A stretch of 33,676 nucleotides of DNA from an uncultured Alphaproteobacteria bacterium (GCA_947630965.1 CANRJO010000010.1:1-33676); one strand, 5' to 3'. Shown: positions 1 through 7,466, counted from the first letter of the stretch. The notes: generated by a model from the letters alone, not told the origin. Translations and numbers: made by a program.

Positions 1-20
1 CCCATCAAGTATCTTAATTA

Positions 21-84
21 GGGGGCGGAGAACAAGATGACGACGGGGGTCACCCTATTCTGAGACGTTCTTCCGCCCTTTTTC
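21..84 (+). terminator. Terminator-like hairpin with T-run
   Basis: GGGCGG (23-28) can pair with CCGCCC (73-78), and GAAC (30-33) with GTTC (67-70). The right arm runs into TTTTT (79-83) and more T-rich sequence. This looks like the intrinsic terminator of a transcript that begins left of the window. The loop is long (about 33 nt), so the assignment is tentative. Confidence 0.4.
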
Positions 85-144
85 TTTTTTACTCCTTTTT
101 ATTCCTTTTGTATAGTCCTTTTCTTTCTAACAATCCTGAGCTTT

Positions 145-192
145 GCCCGAAGCGAGTTAGCGATTGCTCATAGAGAAGAGCTTACGAGCAAG
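145..192 (+). repeat. Interspersed GTTAG-hairpin-CTTAC repeat, copy 1
   Basis: The left flank reads CCGAAGCGAGTTAG and the right flank CTTACGAGCAAGA, with a variable hairpin-forming centre (GCTC 166-169 with GAGC 178-181). The same flanks recur around different centres at 7467-7514 and 7626-7675. This indicates a REP-like family with conserved edges and a variable stem-loop. No coding potential is seen. Confidence 0.6.
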
Positions 193-258
193 AACCGTTT
201 AGATAGAATCCTTATCTAACACCCAAGTTTCGGAAAGGCGAAGAACCGTTTAGATAGA
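191..258 (+). repeat. 17-bp direct repeat pair ahead of ruvC
   Basis: AGAACCGTTTAGATAGA occurs at 191-207 and again at 242-258, 51 bp apart. The first copy directly follows the GTTAG/CTTAC repeat and the second directly precedes a long hairpin repeat. It may mark duplications left by repeat insertion. No protein-coding gene is evident in 1-407. Confidence 0.6.
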
Positions 259-261
259 GTG

Positions 262-357
262 ATTTAAGGGGCAAAAGTACCGCAGCGTACATAAGAAGTA
301 CGTGAGGACACTTTTGTCCCTTAAATTGCTCTAGATGAGCGGTTATGCGCCTTTCCT
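262..357 (-). repeat. Dispersed hairpin repeat, copy 1
   Basis: Bases 262-278 pair with 310-326 as a 17-bp stem containing one G-T wobble. An inner GTAC (287-290) pairs with GTAC (298-301) around a 7-nt loop. The segment from about 268 to 357 is repeated in the opposite orientation at 18896-18981 with a few substitutions and one indel. It lies just upstream of ruvC. It has the look of a MITE or REP-like element and encodes no protein. Confidence 0.7.
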
Positions 358-407
358 TAATTGAATGTTTACTTTTAGCCTCCATACTAGCTGCTTGGAG
401 AGAGATT

Positions 408-890
408 ATGATTCGAATTTTAGGCCTAGATCCTAGCCTTTCATCAACAGGTTGGGGCGTGATTGAAATGGACAATAACAGATTGCGGTATATTGACGAC
501 GGGTTTATACCGACGGAGCCGCAAATGCCGATTGAACAACGCTTAAATCTTATTTTCCGAACATTATGCGGCGTGATTGAAATGTATAAGCCTCAAGAGG
601 CTTCAATTGAAAAAGTTTTTCTAAATAATAACCCAGTTTCAACGCTTAAGCTTTCTATGGCGCGCGGCGCGGTGGTTTTGGCGCCGGGGTATATGGATAT
701 TCCACTATTTGAGTATGAGCCGAACAAGGTTAAAAAGGCAACGGTCGGGGTCGGCAAAGCCGCAAAAGAGCAAGTGGAAACAATGGTTAAAATTTTGCTC
801 CCCGGCTGCAAGCCCAAAAATAACGATTCGTCTGATGCTTTAGCGATTGCGATTACGCACGCGCATTTCAGAAATGTTTTGAAAGGTTAA
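408..890 (+). CDS. ruvC: Holliday junction endodeoxyribonuclease RuvC
   Basis: This 160-aa protein resolves Holliday junctions with RuvAB during recombinational repair. The RNase H-like fold is recognisable from GLDPS near the N-terminus and the C-terminal DSSDALAIAITH motif. The expected acidic catalytic residues are D8, E68, D140 and D143. ATG 408 was chosen because GGAG lies 7-10 bases upstream and the protein then begins MIRILGLDP, as in the family; an in-frame ATG at 345 would add 21 unrelated residues. Its stop overlaps the stop of phoB on the other strand. ruvA and ruvB are not adjacent, which is unusual for this gene. Length is slightly under the usual 165-175 residues. Confidence 0.93.
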   Translation: MIRILGLDPSLSSTGWGVIEMDNNRLRYIDDGFIPTEPQMPIEQRLNLIFRTLCGVIEMYKPQEASIEKVFLNNNPVSTLKLSMARGAVVLAPGYMDIPLFEYEPNKVKKATVGVGKAAKEQVETMVKILLPGCKPKNNDSSDALAIAITHAHFRNVLKG

Positions 891-1585
891 TCTTCCTCGC
901 CTAAAGCATGGGTATCTATCGCATAACCTGTGGCGCGGACGGTGCGGATATAATCAGGGCCAAACTCATTAAGCGCCTTTCTTAAGCGCCTGATATGCAC
1001 GTCAACCGTCCGACTCTCCACATAAATATTATCGCCCCAAACGGTTTTGAGCAAATATTCGCGCGAAAAAACCTTGGCGGGAGATTCCATGAGAAGCTTC
1101 AAAAGCCGAAATTCGGTCGGCCCCAAATGAACATAATTTTCGCCACGGAAAACTTTTTTCTCAACCAAATCCATGCGGATATCTTCAAAAACAAGCTCTT
1201 TAACGGGCAAAATTTCAGGCGAACGGCGCAGATTTGTTTTGATACGCGCCATCAGCTCAGGCACCGAAAAAGGCTTGGTCACATAGTCGTCCGCGCCGGC
1301 AGAAAGCCCGCGAACCTTATCTTCTTCCTGCCCTTTGGCGGTGAGCATAATCACAGGAATGTTTTTAATATCAGGCTTGGAGCGGATAAGTTTCAAAATC
1401 TCAATACCGCTGAGCTCTGGAAGCATCCAATCCAAAATGATCACCTGTGGCAAACGCTGTTCAATCTCGGCAATGGCGCGGTTTCCGTGCGATTCTATAG
1501 CCACCTCATAGCCTTCTTTTTCCAAATTATATTTTAACAAAAGCGCCAAAGCTTCTTCATCTTCAATAACCATCACCAAGGGCAT
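887..1585 (-). CDS. phoB: PhoB-type two-component response regulator
   Basis: This 232-aa OmpR/PhoB-family regulator has a receiver domain (about residues 3-118) and a C-terminal winged helix (about 130-225). The acidic pocket (E8, D9), phospho-acceptor D52, T82 and K104 are all present. The output domain keeps the LGPTEFRLL and RTVDVHIRRLRKAL motifs typical of PhoB. A GGAG sits upstream of ATG 1585. It is the second gene after rpe with a 10-bp gap, so the two are probably co-transcribed. No histidine kinase (PhoR), pst or phoU gene is in the window, so phosphate control is inferred from similarity alone. CtrA-like or other OmpR regulators are less likely given the PhoB-like sequence. Confidence 0.88.
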   Translation of the reverse strand: MPLVMVIEDEEALALLLKYNLEKEGYEVAIESHGNRAIAEIEQRLPQVIILDWMLPELSGIEILKLIRSKPDIKNIPVIMLTAKGQEEDKVRGLSAGADDYVTKPFSVPELMARIKTNLRRSPEILPVKELVFEDIRMDLVEKKVFRGENYVHLGPTEFRLLKLLMESPAKVFSREYLLKTVWGDNIYVESRTVDVHIRRLRKALNEFGPDYIRTVRATGYAIDTHALGEED

Positions 1586-1595
1586 ATTTTTTCTC

Positions 1596-2231
1596 CTATC
1601 TTAACGCTTTGATGTTTTCGGCATATTTACCGTCTTGAAACACGGCGGTGCCAGCCACCAAAATATCGGCACCCGCCTCCACGCACATTTTAGCGGTTTG
1701 CGGATTAATACCGCCGTCAACCTCAATTTTCAGGCTTAAATCTTTGGTCATTTCTTTAAGCGTTGCAATTTTTTCAAGCTCCGATTCCATAAACATTTGC
1801 CCGCCAAACCCCGGTTCGACGGTCATCACCAGAATCTGATCAAGCTCATTGAGAAAGCTGTTTAGAAACTCGGGTGGCGTTTCAGGCTTAAGGCTGACGC
1901 CAGCTTTCATACCGAATTCTCTGATTTTTTCCAAAACAGGTTTAAGATTAGGACATGCTTCATAATGCACGGTCAGGATATCCGCGCCTGCCGCCGCAAA
2001 AGAGGGGATAAGCTTTTCAGGCGTTTCAATCATCAAATGCACATCAAAGGGAAGCTTACAACAAGCGCGGATTTTTTTAATGACCGGCGCACCAAACGTA
2101 AGGTTTGGCACAAACTGCCCGTCCATCACATCGCAATGAATCATATCCGCCCCCGCTTTTTCAAGCGCTTGCACTTCCGCCCGCAAAGCACCGAAATCTG
2201 CTGATAATATGCTTGGCGCAATCAAAACCAT
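1596..2231 (-). CDS. rpe: Ribulose-phosphate 3-epimerase
   Basis: This 211-aa TIM-barrel enzyme interconverts D-ribulose 5-phosphate and D-xylulose 5-phosphate in the pentose phosphate pathway. The start APSILSADF and the motif HCDVMDGQFVPN are diagnostic. Metal and catalytic residues H32, D34, H65 and D172 (EVDGGIN) are present, as is the phosphate-binding segment EPGFGGQ. AAGGAGG lies upstream of ATG 2231. Length is close to the usual 215-225 residues. It appears to lead an operon with phoB. Confidence 0.95.
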   Translation of the reverse strand: MVLIAPSILSADFGALRAEVQALEKAGADMIHCDVMDGQFVPNLTFGAPVIKKIRACCKLPFDVHLMIETPEKLIPSFAAAGADILTVHYEACPNLKPVLEKIREFGMKAGVSLKPETPPEFLNSFLNELDQILVMTVEPGFGGQMFMESELEKIATLKEMTKDLSLKIEVDGGINPQTAKMCVEAGADILVAGTAVFQDGKYAENIKALR

Positions 2232-2370
2232 AGCCGCCTCCTTTTCAAAACTTTGAAATAAGCATATAAAACAAAGTTTAAATAGTCGTAAAAATCCGCA
2301 TAACGGCGTTGATTTTTCAGCAAACAGCCATATTTAAACACCGTCTTTAATTTTGGAAAGGATGTTAAAA

Positions 2371-2883
2371 ATGGGAGATATGGCACAAAAAATTGCAAAA
2401 GTGGATTTAGGCGAGCTCATCCGCGTGCTTAATGAAGCTTTTTCGGAAGAATGGCTCGCATATTATCAATATTGGATCGGCGCGCGTATTGCTCAAGGGC
2501 AAATGCGCAAAGGCGTGGTGGAAGAGTTTAAGGAACACGCGCATGACGAGCGCGAACAAGCTGAAATGCTTGCCGATAGAATCATTGAACTTGGCGGCAC
2601 ACCCGTGATCAACCCCGATGATTGGAGCAAAATTGCAAAATGCAAATATGACGCGCCTATTAAGCCTGATACCAAAACGCTTGTAGAGCAGGTTTTGCAA
2701 TCCGAGCGTTGCGCGGTGGGGCGTTATCAGGGCATTTGCGACATGTGCTTTGGGAAAGATTATAAAACATTCCATATTGCCGAAAAAATCTTGCGTAAAG
2801 AAATTGAACACGAGCAGGAAATGGAAGATTTCTTGAAAGATATGACGGTTGCCAAAGCTTATTATGACACACCAAGCGCTTAA
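2371..2883 (+). CDS. Ferritin-like di-iron protein (bacterioferritin/DPSL-type)
   Basis: This 170-aa predicted four-helix bundle carries a bacterioferritin-type di-iron ligand set: E27, E55xxH58, E112 and E144xxH147. Cysteines C91, C114, C123 and C126 cluster beside helix 3. DPSL (thioferritin) proteins combine a bacterioferritin-like centre with nearby cysteines, so that subfamily is a reasonable guess. The likely role is peroxide-dependent iron oxidation or storage under oxidative stress. ATG 2371 was chosen because AAAGG ends 9 bases upstream; upstream in-frame TTG 2353 and ATG 2362 overlap or abut that site. It is monocistronic and is followed at once by a strong terminator. Confidence 0.8.
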   Translation: MGDMAQKIAKVDLGELIRVLNEAFSEEWLAYYQYWIGARIAQGQMRKGVVEEFKEHAHDEREQAEMLADRIIELGGTPVINPDDWSKIAKCKYDAPIKPDTKTLVEQVLQSERCAVGRYQGICDMCFGKDYKTFHIAEKILRKEIEHEQEMEDFLKDMTVAKAYYDTPSA

Positions 2884-2898
2884 AAATCAAAATTTTTT

Positions 2899-2927
2899 AG
2901 CCCCTTGCCTCAAGGGGCTGTTTTTTT
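2899..2927 (+). terminator. Intrinsic terminator of the ferritin-like gene
   Basis: AGCCCCTTG (2899-2907) and CAAGGGGCT (2911-2919) form a perfect 9-bp stem with a 3-nt loop, followed by seven T residues (2921-2927). Confidence 0.92.
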
Positions 2928-4352
2928 ATGAATTTTCTTGACAAAATCAATTTTTTGCGCAAATATAGAGAAAAATTTCTAAATGGAGTGTTAAAATTGG
3001 AAAAAAATAACAATAAAATTGTCTTGCTTGGACCTGACGGAAATTCACTTGTGAAATCTTTGGAAACCCTTTCAGAAGAAAGCATTTCACTGCGTGTTTT
3101 CAATGAGAATAAAGAGAACGCAGAATTTCAAAAAAGTTTGTTTGAATTTATTGTCCAAAAACGCAAACCCAAAGGCAAACCCGGAAACATCACCATACAG
3201 TCAAGCGATGAGGATTTTATTGCTCATTGCATTGCTTATGGCGCTAATGAAGTGATTGATTTGGCACTTGAAGAAGAAAATGAAACTGCCTCTGCAAAAT
3301 TTTTCCAATATATCGGTTTACCTGTTGCAAATGAGCCAACACTTCAAGATCAAGAAAAACTTGAACAGCAGCTTGAAAAAATCAAGCCGCAACTTATTGG
3401 TATTTTACCAATGGGCATTGCGCTAAATGTCATTAACATTCAATCAGAAATTTCTGACCTTTTATCTATGAAAACGGACAAAGCGCTCACCACATACCAA
3501 GCTTATCGGATTCAAGAAAAGTTTGATAACATTGCGGAAACCTTATCCCCAGAGCAACAAGCTGCCGGCTACTATAATCTCTCACTGGTGCACAGAATTT
3601 TAGCGGGTGAAAAAAATAATGAAAACTATATTAGTGAAAACAATAATAATGCCGAAAAAACATGTCTGCAAAAGGTTTTAGATTATAGCGCTGATTATAA
3701 GCGCATCAACTATTGCGTCAACCGCCTCGGCTACGATTCTAAAAACAGTGGACGCATTAAAGCCGCTTATCGGCGGGCGTTAACAAGCACGGATTCTCCT
3801 TTTGCATCTTATAACATCAACCTAGCTTTGGCTGAGTGCTATTTAAATGAATATAAAAATGAAGTCGGTTATCGTGCTGATCCCCAAAACACCGAAAAAT
3901 TATTGCGCGCCGAGCTTTATTACATTGATGCCTTAAAATGCGCACCGGAAGCTGACCGTTTAAGCGTTATGAAAAATATTGCCCGCCTACAGAAAAAGCA
4001 GGGTAACATTCAAGAATGGACTGAAACTTATACGGAAATTGCCTTGTCTTACCTTCAAAATGAGGAACGGAGCTTTGCTTTAATTGAGGTGGCAAAAGTC
4101 AACCCAAAATTAGCGCAACCTTACTTAGAGCGTGCCATTTATGAAACACGGCGCGCAAAGCTTATTTCAGATGAAAAGAAAGCTCTGATTTATTCAAAAA
4201 TAGATGCAGCTTTACGCCCGATATACTTAAAAGCAAACAATCAGAAAGGGCTCGAAACGCTTGAGAATCTCAAGCCTTCCGAACCTGAATATGTTGAAAA
4301 CCCGCTTATTTATTATAAAATTCGGCGCAAAAAAGGACTTGCTAACGACTAA
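2928..4352 (+). CDS. Hypothetical TPR-like helical repeat protein
   Basis: This 474-aa protein has no firmly recognised family. The second half is rich in helical segments with tetratricopeptide-like spacing (for example LRAELYYIDALKCAP and RLQKKQGNIQEWTETYTEI). These resemble the protein at 20980-21645, so the two may be paralogues. No signal peptide or membrane segment is seen. The start is uncertain. ATG 2928 has no ribosome binding site and begins one base after a terminator, while in-frame TTG 2997 has GGAG 9-12 bases upstream and lies downstream of a TTGACA promoter-like site; that start would give 451 aa. Its stop overlaps the stop of the convergent lipoprotein gene. Confidence 0.75.
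   Translation: MNFLDKINFLRKYREKFLNGVLKLEKNNNKIVLLGPDGNSLVKSLETLSEESISLRVFNENKENAEFQKSLFEFIVQKRKPKGKPGNITIQSSDEDFIAHCIAYGANEVIDLALEEENETASAKFFQYIGLPVANEPTLQDQEKLEQQLEKIKPQLIGILPMGIALNVINIQSEISDLLSMKTDKALTTYQAYRIQEKFDNIAETLSPEQQAAGYYNLSLVHRILAGEKNNENYISENNNNAEKTCLQKVLDYSADYKRINYCVNRLGYDSKNSGRIKAAYRRALTSTDSPFASYNINLALAECYLNEYKNEVGYRADPQNTEKLLRAELYYIDALKCAPEADRLSVMKNIARLQKKQGNIQEWTETYTEIALSYLQNEERSFALIEVAKVNPKLAQPYLERAIYETRRAKLISDEKKALIYSKIDAALRPIYLKANNQKGLETLENLKPSEPEYVENPLIYYKIRRKKGLAND
2938..2969 (+). promoter_or_regulatory. Candidate promoter inside the 5' end of the TPR-like ORF
   Basis: A perfect -35 hexamer TTGACA lies at 2938-2943. Possible -10 hexamers are TATAGA at 2964-2969 (20-bp spacer) or AATATA at 2962-2967 (18-bp spacer). 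If used, the transcript would start near 2976 and translation would begin at TTG 2997. The weak -10 keeps confidence low. Confidence 0.35.
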
Positions 4353-4951
4353 TATTCAAGAATCATATTTTCGTTCTTGATGTACATGTTCAGATAACGG
4401 CGGATATTTTGCTCCATACGGCGATCAAACTCTTCCATCAGTTTGTCGGTCATATCGTTCCATGCGCGCTCTTTATCTTCAACAGACGTATCAATCGGAA
4501 TTGTAATTTCACGCCATGTATCTAAGTTTGTTTGGGCCTGCCCATCAGATGAATAAACTTGGATAACAACGGAAAGCATGGCTCTATAACGCAGATTATC
4601 TTTATAGAAAAGTTGCTCGGCCTTAACTTCTTCTTCCGTCACGCTAGCATCTTTAATAATGACTTTCGCCACCCGATCCGCCGGTGAGCCTGTTGCCTCC
4701 AAACGGTCAGTCACCCAAATCCGAGCGCTCTTTTCTATGGAAACAGGGAAAAGATGTTCAACATTCGGACGTTGGAATGTTGGGACAAACTCTGAAACAA
4801 CTTCAATTTTTGAAACTTCCAACTCAATTGGCGCTTCATTTCTGAAACGTGGCTCAACAAAGCGGGGCGTTTCGGCAATATCTTGCTGTCCTGCGCAAGC
4901 GCTCAAAAAAAGCGCCATAGCTGCAACAATTATTTTCCTAAAATTTTTCAT
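4349..4951 (-). CDS. Predicted outer-membrane lipoprotein, function unknown
   Basis: This 200-aa protein has a lipoprotein signal peptide: basic MKNFRK, a hydrophobic stretch, then the lipobox LSAC with the lipidated cysteine at C19. The mature part is about 180 residues, mixed alpha/beta, with no catalytic motif that I recognise. It contains one cysteine only. The Shine-Dalgarno is weak (GAGAA). It is transcribed towards the TPR-like gene, and the stop codons overlap. The segment 4952-5030 separates it from hslO, which lies upstream on the same strand, so read-through from hslO is possible. Confidence 0.8.
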   Translation of the reverse strand: MKNFRKIIVAAMALFLSACAGQQDIAETPRFVEPRFRNEAPIELEVSKIEVVSEFVPTFQRPNVEHLFPVSIEKSARIWVTDRLEATGSPADRVAKVIIKDASVTEEEVKAEQLFYKDNLRYRAMLSVVIQVYSSDGQAQTNLDTWREITIPIDTSVEDKERAWNDMTDKLMEEFDRRMEQNIRRYLNMYIKNENMILEY

Positions 4952-5030
4952 AGTTCATTCTCATCTGGTTAACTTATGTTAGATCATAATAGCAGATGAT
5001 TTGTGTATAATTCGTTAACAACGATGTTTC

Positions 5031-5954
5031 TTATTGGCGCTTGAGTTCTGCCTTATCAAAAACATAATTTTCACCGCAAAATTGGCATGTGGCGCTGATT
5101 TTGCCGTCTTCAAGCATATCTTCAATCTCATCTTCAGAAAAGCTTGCCAATGTGTTCAAAAGCTTATCCCGACTACACCGGCACCCGAAGGTATAGCTTG
5201 CCTCTTTCCCGATCTGCAGCCCATTAGCATGAAACAGGCGATGTAAAATTTCAGCAGATGTCAAGCTCGCATCAAAAATTTCACCCTCGGTCAAACTCTT
5301 GATAAACGCTTCCGAATCTTCCCAAGTTTGCTTGAGCGTTTCCTCGTCAGCTTCAAGCTCTTTGCCGCCTTTAAGCGGTGCTTTTTGAAGCAAAATGCCT
5401 GCTGCAAGCCAACTTTGACTATCGCCCTCAGGGTGTTTGATAAATAATTTAAGCGTTGTGTCAATTTGCTCGGATTGTTTAAAATATCTCAACGCCATTT
5501 CGGTAAGCGTTTTGCCCTGCAAATCAACCACGCCTTGATAAGGTTGCGTTTGCTTGCCTTGATCAACCGTAAAGGCCATATAGCCACCACCCACGAGGTG
5601 CGGCAAAGGCTCAATTAAATCTTCCGTTTTGCGCAAAGTTTTAGCTTGAGAAAGTTTTTCAGCGTCAAACTTAGCACAAGCGCGCACAATGCCTGCCGAT
5701 GTCACATCTGCCACCAAAAGCGAAACAGGGCCGTTTCCCTGAATTTGAAGCGTAAACAAACCGTCATATTTCAAAAGGCTTGAAAGCAAAACGGCGAGCG
5801 CCGAAGTTTCTGCCAACGCTGCCGAAACATTAAGCGGGTAGCAATGTTTGCCCAAAATTTGGTTCAAAACATCGTTTAAGCGCACAATCCGACCGATAAA
5901 CGCGCCCTCATTGATATGAAACGATACACAAGTGTCAAAATTTTTGTTACGCAA
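5031..5954 (-). CDS. hslO: Redox-regulated chaperone Hsp33
   Basis: This 307-aa holdase is activated by oxidation of its C-terminal zinc site. The four ligands are visible as CxC (C258, C260) and CxxC (C290, C293). The N-terminal part has the family pattern including QIQGNGPVSLLVAD. TTG 5954 was chosen because AAGGA lies 8 bases upstream; the ORF runs 22 codons further to ATG 6020, but that extension is lysine- and tyrosine-rich, unlike Hsp33, and has no ribosome binding site. It is divergent from recX with a 66-bp gap that must hold both promoters. Confidence 0.93.
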   Translation of the reverse strand: MRNKNFDTCVSFHINEGAFIGRIVRLNDVLNQILGKHCYPLNVSAALAETSALAVLLSSLLKYDGLFTLQIQGNGPVSLLVADVTSAGIVRACAKFDAEKLSQAKTLRKTEDLIEPLPHLVGGGYMAFTVDQGKQTQPYQGVVDLQGKTLTEMALRYFKQSEQIDTTLKLFIKHPEGDSQSWLAAGILLQKAPLKGGKELEADEETLKQTWEDSEAFIKSLTEGEIFDASLTSAEILHRLFHANGLQIGKEASYTFGCRCSRDKLLNTLASFSEDEIEDMLEDGKISATCQFCGENYVFDKAELKRQ

Positions 5955-6020
5955 GATTGTTTTCCTTTTATAATAGTTATGTTTAAGGTGCAATTTAATG
6001 TAAAATGAAAGGTTTTTCAA

Positions 6021-6560
6021 GTGGAAGATAAAACTTTACAAACACAAAGGAAACCCAAGCGGAAAATAACGCCCCAACGTTTGAAAAACATTGGGCTTTA
6101 TTATCTCAAACGCTTCGAATCTTCCACCGAAAATTTGCGCTCTGTTTTACGCCGGCGCGTTTATGATTATGCGCGGGAAAACCCTGATTTTAACAAAGAT
6201 GAAGCTTATGTTTGGATTGAGCAACTTTTGGCAGATTTTAAGGGTTGGGGTTATCTTAATGACGAGCGGTACGCGGAGCTTAAAATCCGCGATTATTTAG
6301 CTGCAGGCAAACCCGCAAGATACATTCAAAACAAGCTCAAACAAAAGGGCGTGGACGAAAATATTACCAATGATATTTTGGAAAATCAGGAGTATGATGC
6401 CAAAGCCATGGCGCTTAAATTTGCAAAAAAGAAAAAAATCGGTCCTTTCCGGGAAGATGAAGAAAACCGGCGCGAAAACAAACAAAAAGATATGGGCACG
6501 CTTATTCGCGCAGGGTTTGAATATGATATTGTCATGGAAATTTTGGAAAGCAACCCATAA
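6021..6560 (+). CDS. recX: Regulatory protein RecX
   Basis: This 179-aa RecX-family protein modulates RecA filaments. It shows the family's helical repeats, including GYLNDERYAELKIRDYL and GKPARYIQNKLKQKGVDE. The start is GTG 6021, with AAAGG 8 bases upstream. The first 20 residues are basic (KPKRKITPQRLK). recA is not adjacent. A bidirectional terminator follows 4 bases after the stop. Confidence 0.88.
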   Translation: MEDKTLQTQRKPKRKITPQRLKNIGLYYLKRFESSTENLRSVLRRRVYDYARENPDFNKDEAYVWIEQLLADFKGWGYLNDERYAELKIRDYLAAGKPARYIQNKLKQKGVDENITNDILENQEYDAKAMALKFAKKKKIGPFREDEENRRENKQKDMGTLIRAGFEYDIVMEILESNP

Positions 6561-6564
6561 AAAA

Positions 6565-6588
6565 ACCTCCGAAAACTCGGAGGTTTTT
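6565..6588. terminator. Bidirectional terminator between recX and rpmB
   Basis: ACCTCCGA (6565-6572) pairs with TCGGAGGT (6577-6584) around the loop AAAC. T residues follow on the plus strand (6584-6588), and A residues precede (6558-6565), giving a T-run for the minus strand. It serves the convergent recX and rpmB genes. Confidence 0.9.
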
Positions 6589-6604
6589 CATACTCAAAGA
6601 AAGA

Positions 6605-7141
6605 TTATTTTTTTGCAGCCGCTTTTTTAGCAGCAGGTTTTGCAGCAGATTTTGCCGCAGGCTTTTTAGCCGGTTTTGCAGTAGATTTTGCAGCCGGTTT
6701 TTCAGCCTTCGGCGCTTTTGCAACTTTCGGAGCAGCTGCTTTCGGTGCCGGTTTTACTTTAGCGGGCTTTTCAGCCTTAGCAGGTTTTGCCTTCACTTTT
6801 TCTAATCTGGCAGAAGTAATTTTGACGGGCTTTTTCGCTGATTTGCGGGAACCTTCGGGAGCACCTTTTTTCTTGGCGATAGATTTTTTAATTTTCTTCG
6901 CTTCATCAGTCAACTTACTAGCCGGTGTAGATTCCAAATAAGCATCCAAACCGCCGTTATGTTCAATCGTGCGCAAAGTTTTAGCGCAGACCTTCAACTT
7001 AAAGACCTTACCCAAGATATCGCTCATCAAAGAAACGACATGAAGGTTAGGCATAAAACGGCGACGTGTGCGATTATTCGCATGGCTGACATTATTTCCG
7101 CTTTGGACGCCAACGCCGGTGATATCACATTTTTTAGACAT
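6605..7141 (-). CDS. rpmB: Ribosomal protein bL28 with histone-H1-like C-terminal extension
   Basis: The first 90-odd residues are a normal bL28 (MSKKCDITGVGVQSGNNVSHANNRTRRRF split across two motifs: MSKKCDITG and NNRTRRRFMPNLH). About 80 more residues follow, made almost only of Lys, Ala and Pro in KPA/KAEKPA-type repeats, ending AAKK. The whole is 178 aa against a usual 75-100. The tail should be disordered and strongly basic, like eukaryotic H1 or bacterial H1-like proteins, and could bind rRNA or DNA. ATG 7141 was preferred over ATG 7147 because AGGA then has 8-nt spacing and the protein starts MSKKC as in the family. No frameshift is needed to read through. Confidence 0.9.
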   Translation of the reverse strand: MSKKCDITGVGVQSGNNVSHANNRTRRRFMPNLHVVSLMSDILGKVFKLKVCAKTLRTIEHNGGLDAYLESTPASKLTDEAKKIKKSIAKKKGAPEGSRKSAKKPVKITSARLEKVKAKPAKAEKPAKVKPAPKAAAPKVAKAPKAEKPAAKSTAKPAKKPAAKSAAKPAAKKAAAKK

Positions 7142-7183
7142 TTTCATAATCCTTTATCAAAATAAAAAACTCTCTGTTGGTTG

Positions 7184-7212
7184 TTCATACAAACATTTCT
7201 TGAGCAAGTCAA
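7184..7212 (-). promoter_or_regulatory. Sigma70-type promoter of rpmB
   Basis: On the minus strand, TTGACT (7212-7207) and TATGAA (7189-7184) are separated by exactly 17 bp. The expected transcript would start near 7177, about 36 bases ahead of ATG 7141. Confidence 0.65.
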
Positions 7213-7244
7213 GCAAAAATATCAATAAAAAAGTAAAAAAAGGC

Positions 7245-7273
7245 TTTCCAAACGCAAAAAAATAGATTATGAA
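7245..7273 (+). promoter_or_regulatory. Possible promoter of tRNA-Arg
   Basis: TTTCCA (7245-7250) and TATGAA (7268-7273) are spaced 17 bp apart, placing a start near 7280, about 10 bases ahead of the mature tRNA. The -35 match is weak. Confidence 0.35.
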
Positions 7274-7289
7274 AGGAACAAAACCAAAT

Positions 7290-7366
7290 GTACCCGTAGC
7301 TCAATTGGATAGAGTGTCGGCCTCCGACGCCGAAGGTTGTGGGTTCGATCCCCGCCGGGTACGCCA
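7290..7366 (+). tRNA. tRNA-Arg (anticodon CCG)
   Basis: A complete 77-nt cloverleaf can be drawn. The acceptor GTACCCG pairs with CGGGTAC, followed by discriminator G and encoded CCA. The D-stem is GCTC/GAGT, and the anticodon stem TCGGC/GCCGA encloses the loop CTCCGAC with anticodon CCG. The T-arm is GTGGG-TTCGATC-CCCGC. It reads CGG arginine codons. Confidence 0.97.
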
Positions 7367-7403
7367 CTAAAAAAAGTGACTTAACGTCACTTTTTTTAGT
7401 GGC
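7363..7403 (+). terminator. Long perfect terminator hairpin that includes the tRNA 3' end
   Basis: Bases 7363-7380 pair perfectly with 7386-7403 (18 bp, 5-nt loop TTAAC). The inner part, GTGAC/GTCAC followed by TTTTTTT, is a standard intrinsic terminator for the tRNA. The outer part continues through the mature GCCA end of the tRNA, so the primary transcript could sequester its own CCA. Confidence 0.8.
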
Positions 7404-7416
7404 GGATTACGCGATT

Positions 7417-7463
7417 GTTAGCTTGCGAGGTGCCGGCAGGCGCCGAGGCAAGCGTTACAGAGC
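7417..7463 (+). repeat. REP-like hairpin, GTTAGC...GCGTTACAGAGC type
   Basis: GCTTGC (7421-7426) pairs with GCAAGC (7448-7453), with a GC-rich inner stem around GGCA. A second full copy of this element lies in inverted orientation at 8587-8630, sharing both arms and the tail GCGTTACAGAGC. It is non-coding. Confidence 0.7.
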
Positions 7464-7466
7464 GGT

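Noticed and set aside
995-1537. 180-aa plus-strand ORF within phoB
   Set aside because: It is entirely antisense to a clear response regulator and has no recognisable motifs.
5955-6020. N-terminal 22-residue extension of Hsp33
   Set aside because: The extension lacks a ribosome binding site and family similarity, while TTG 5954 has AAGGA at good spacing. It would also fill the whole divergent promoter region.
6532-6723. Arginine/leucine-rich ORF antisense to the recX-rpmB junction
   Set aside because: It is a frame shadow of the low-complexity rpmB tail and runs through the bidirectional terminator.
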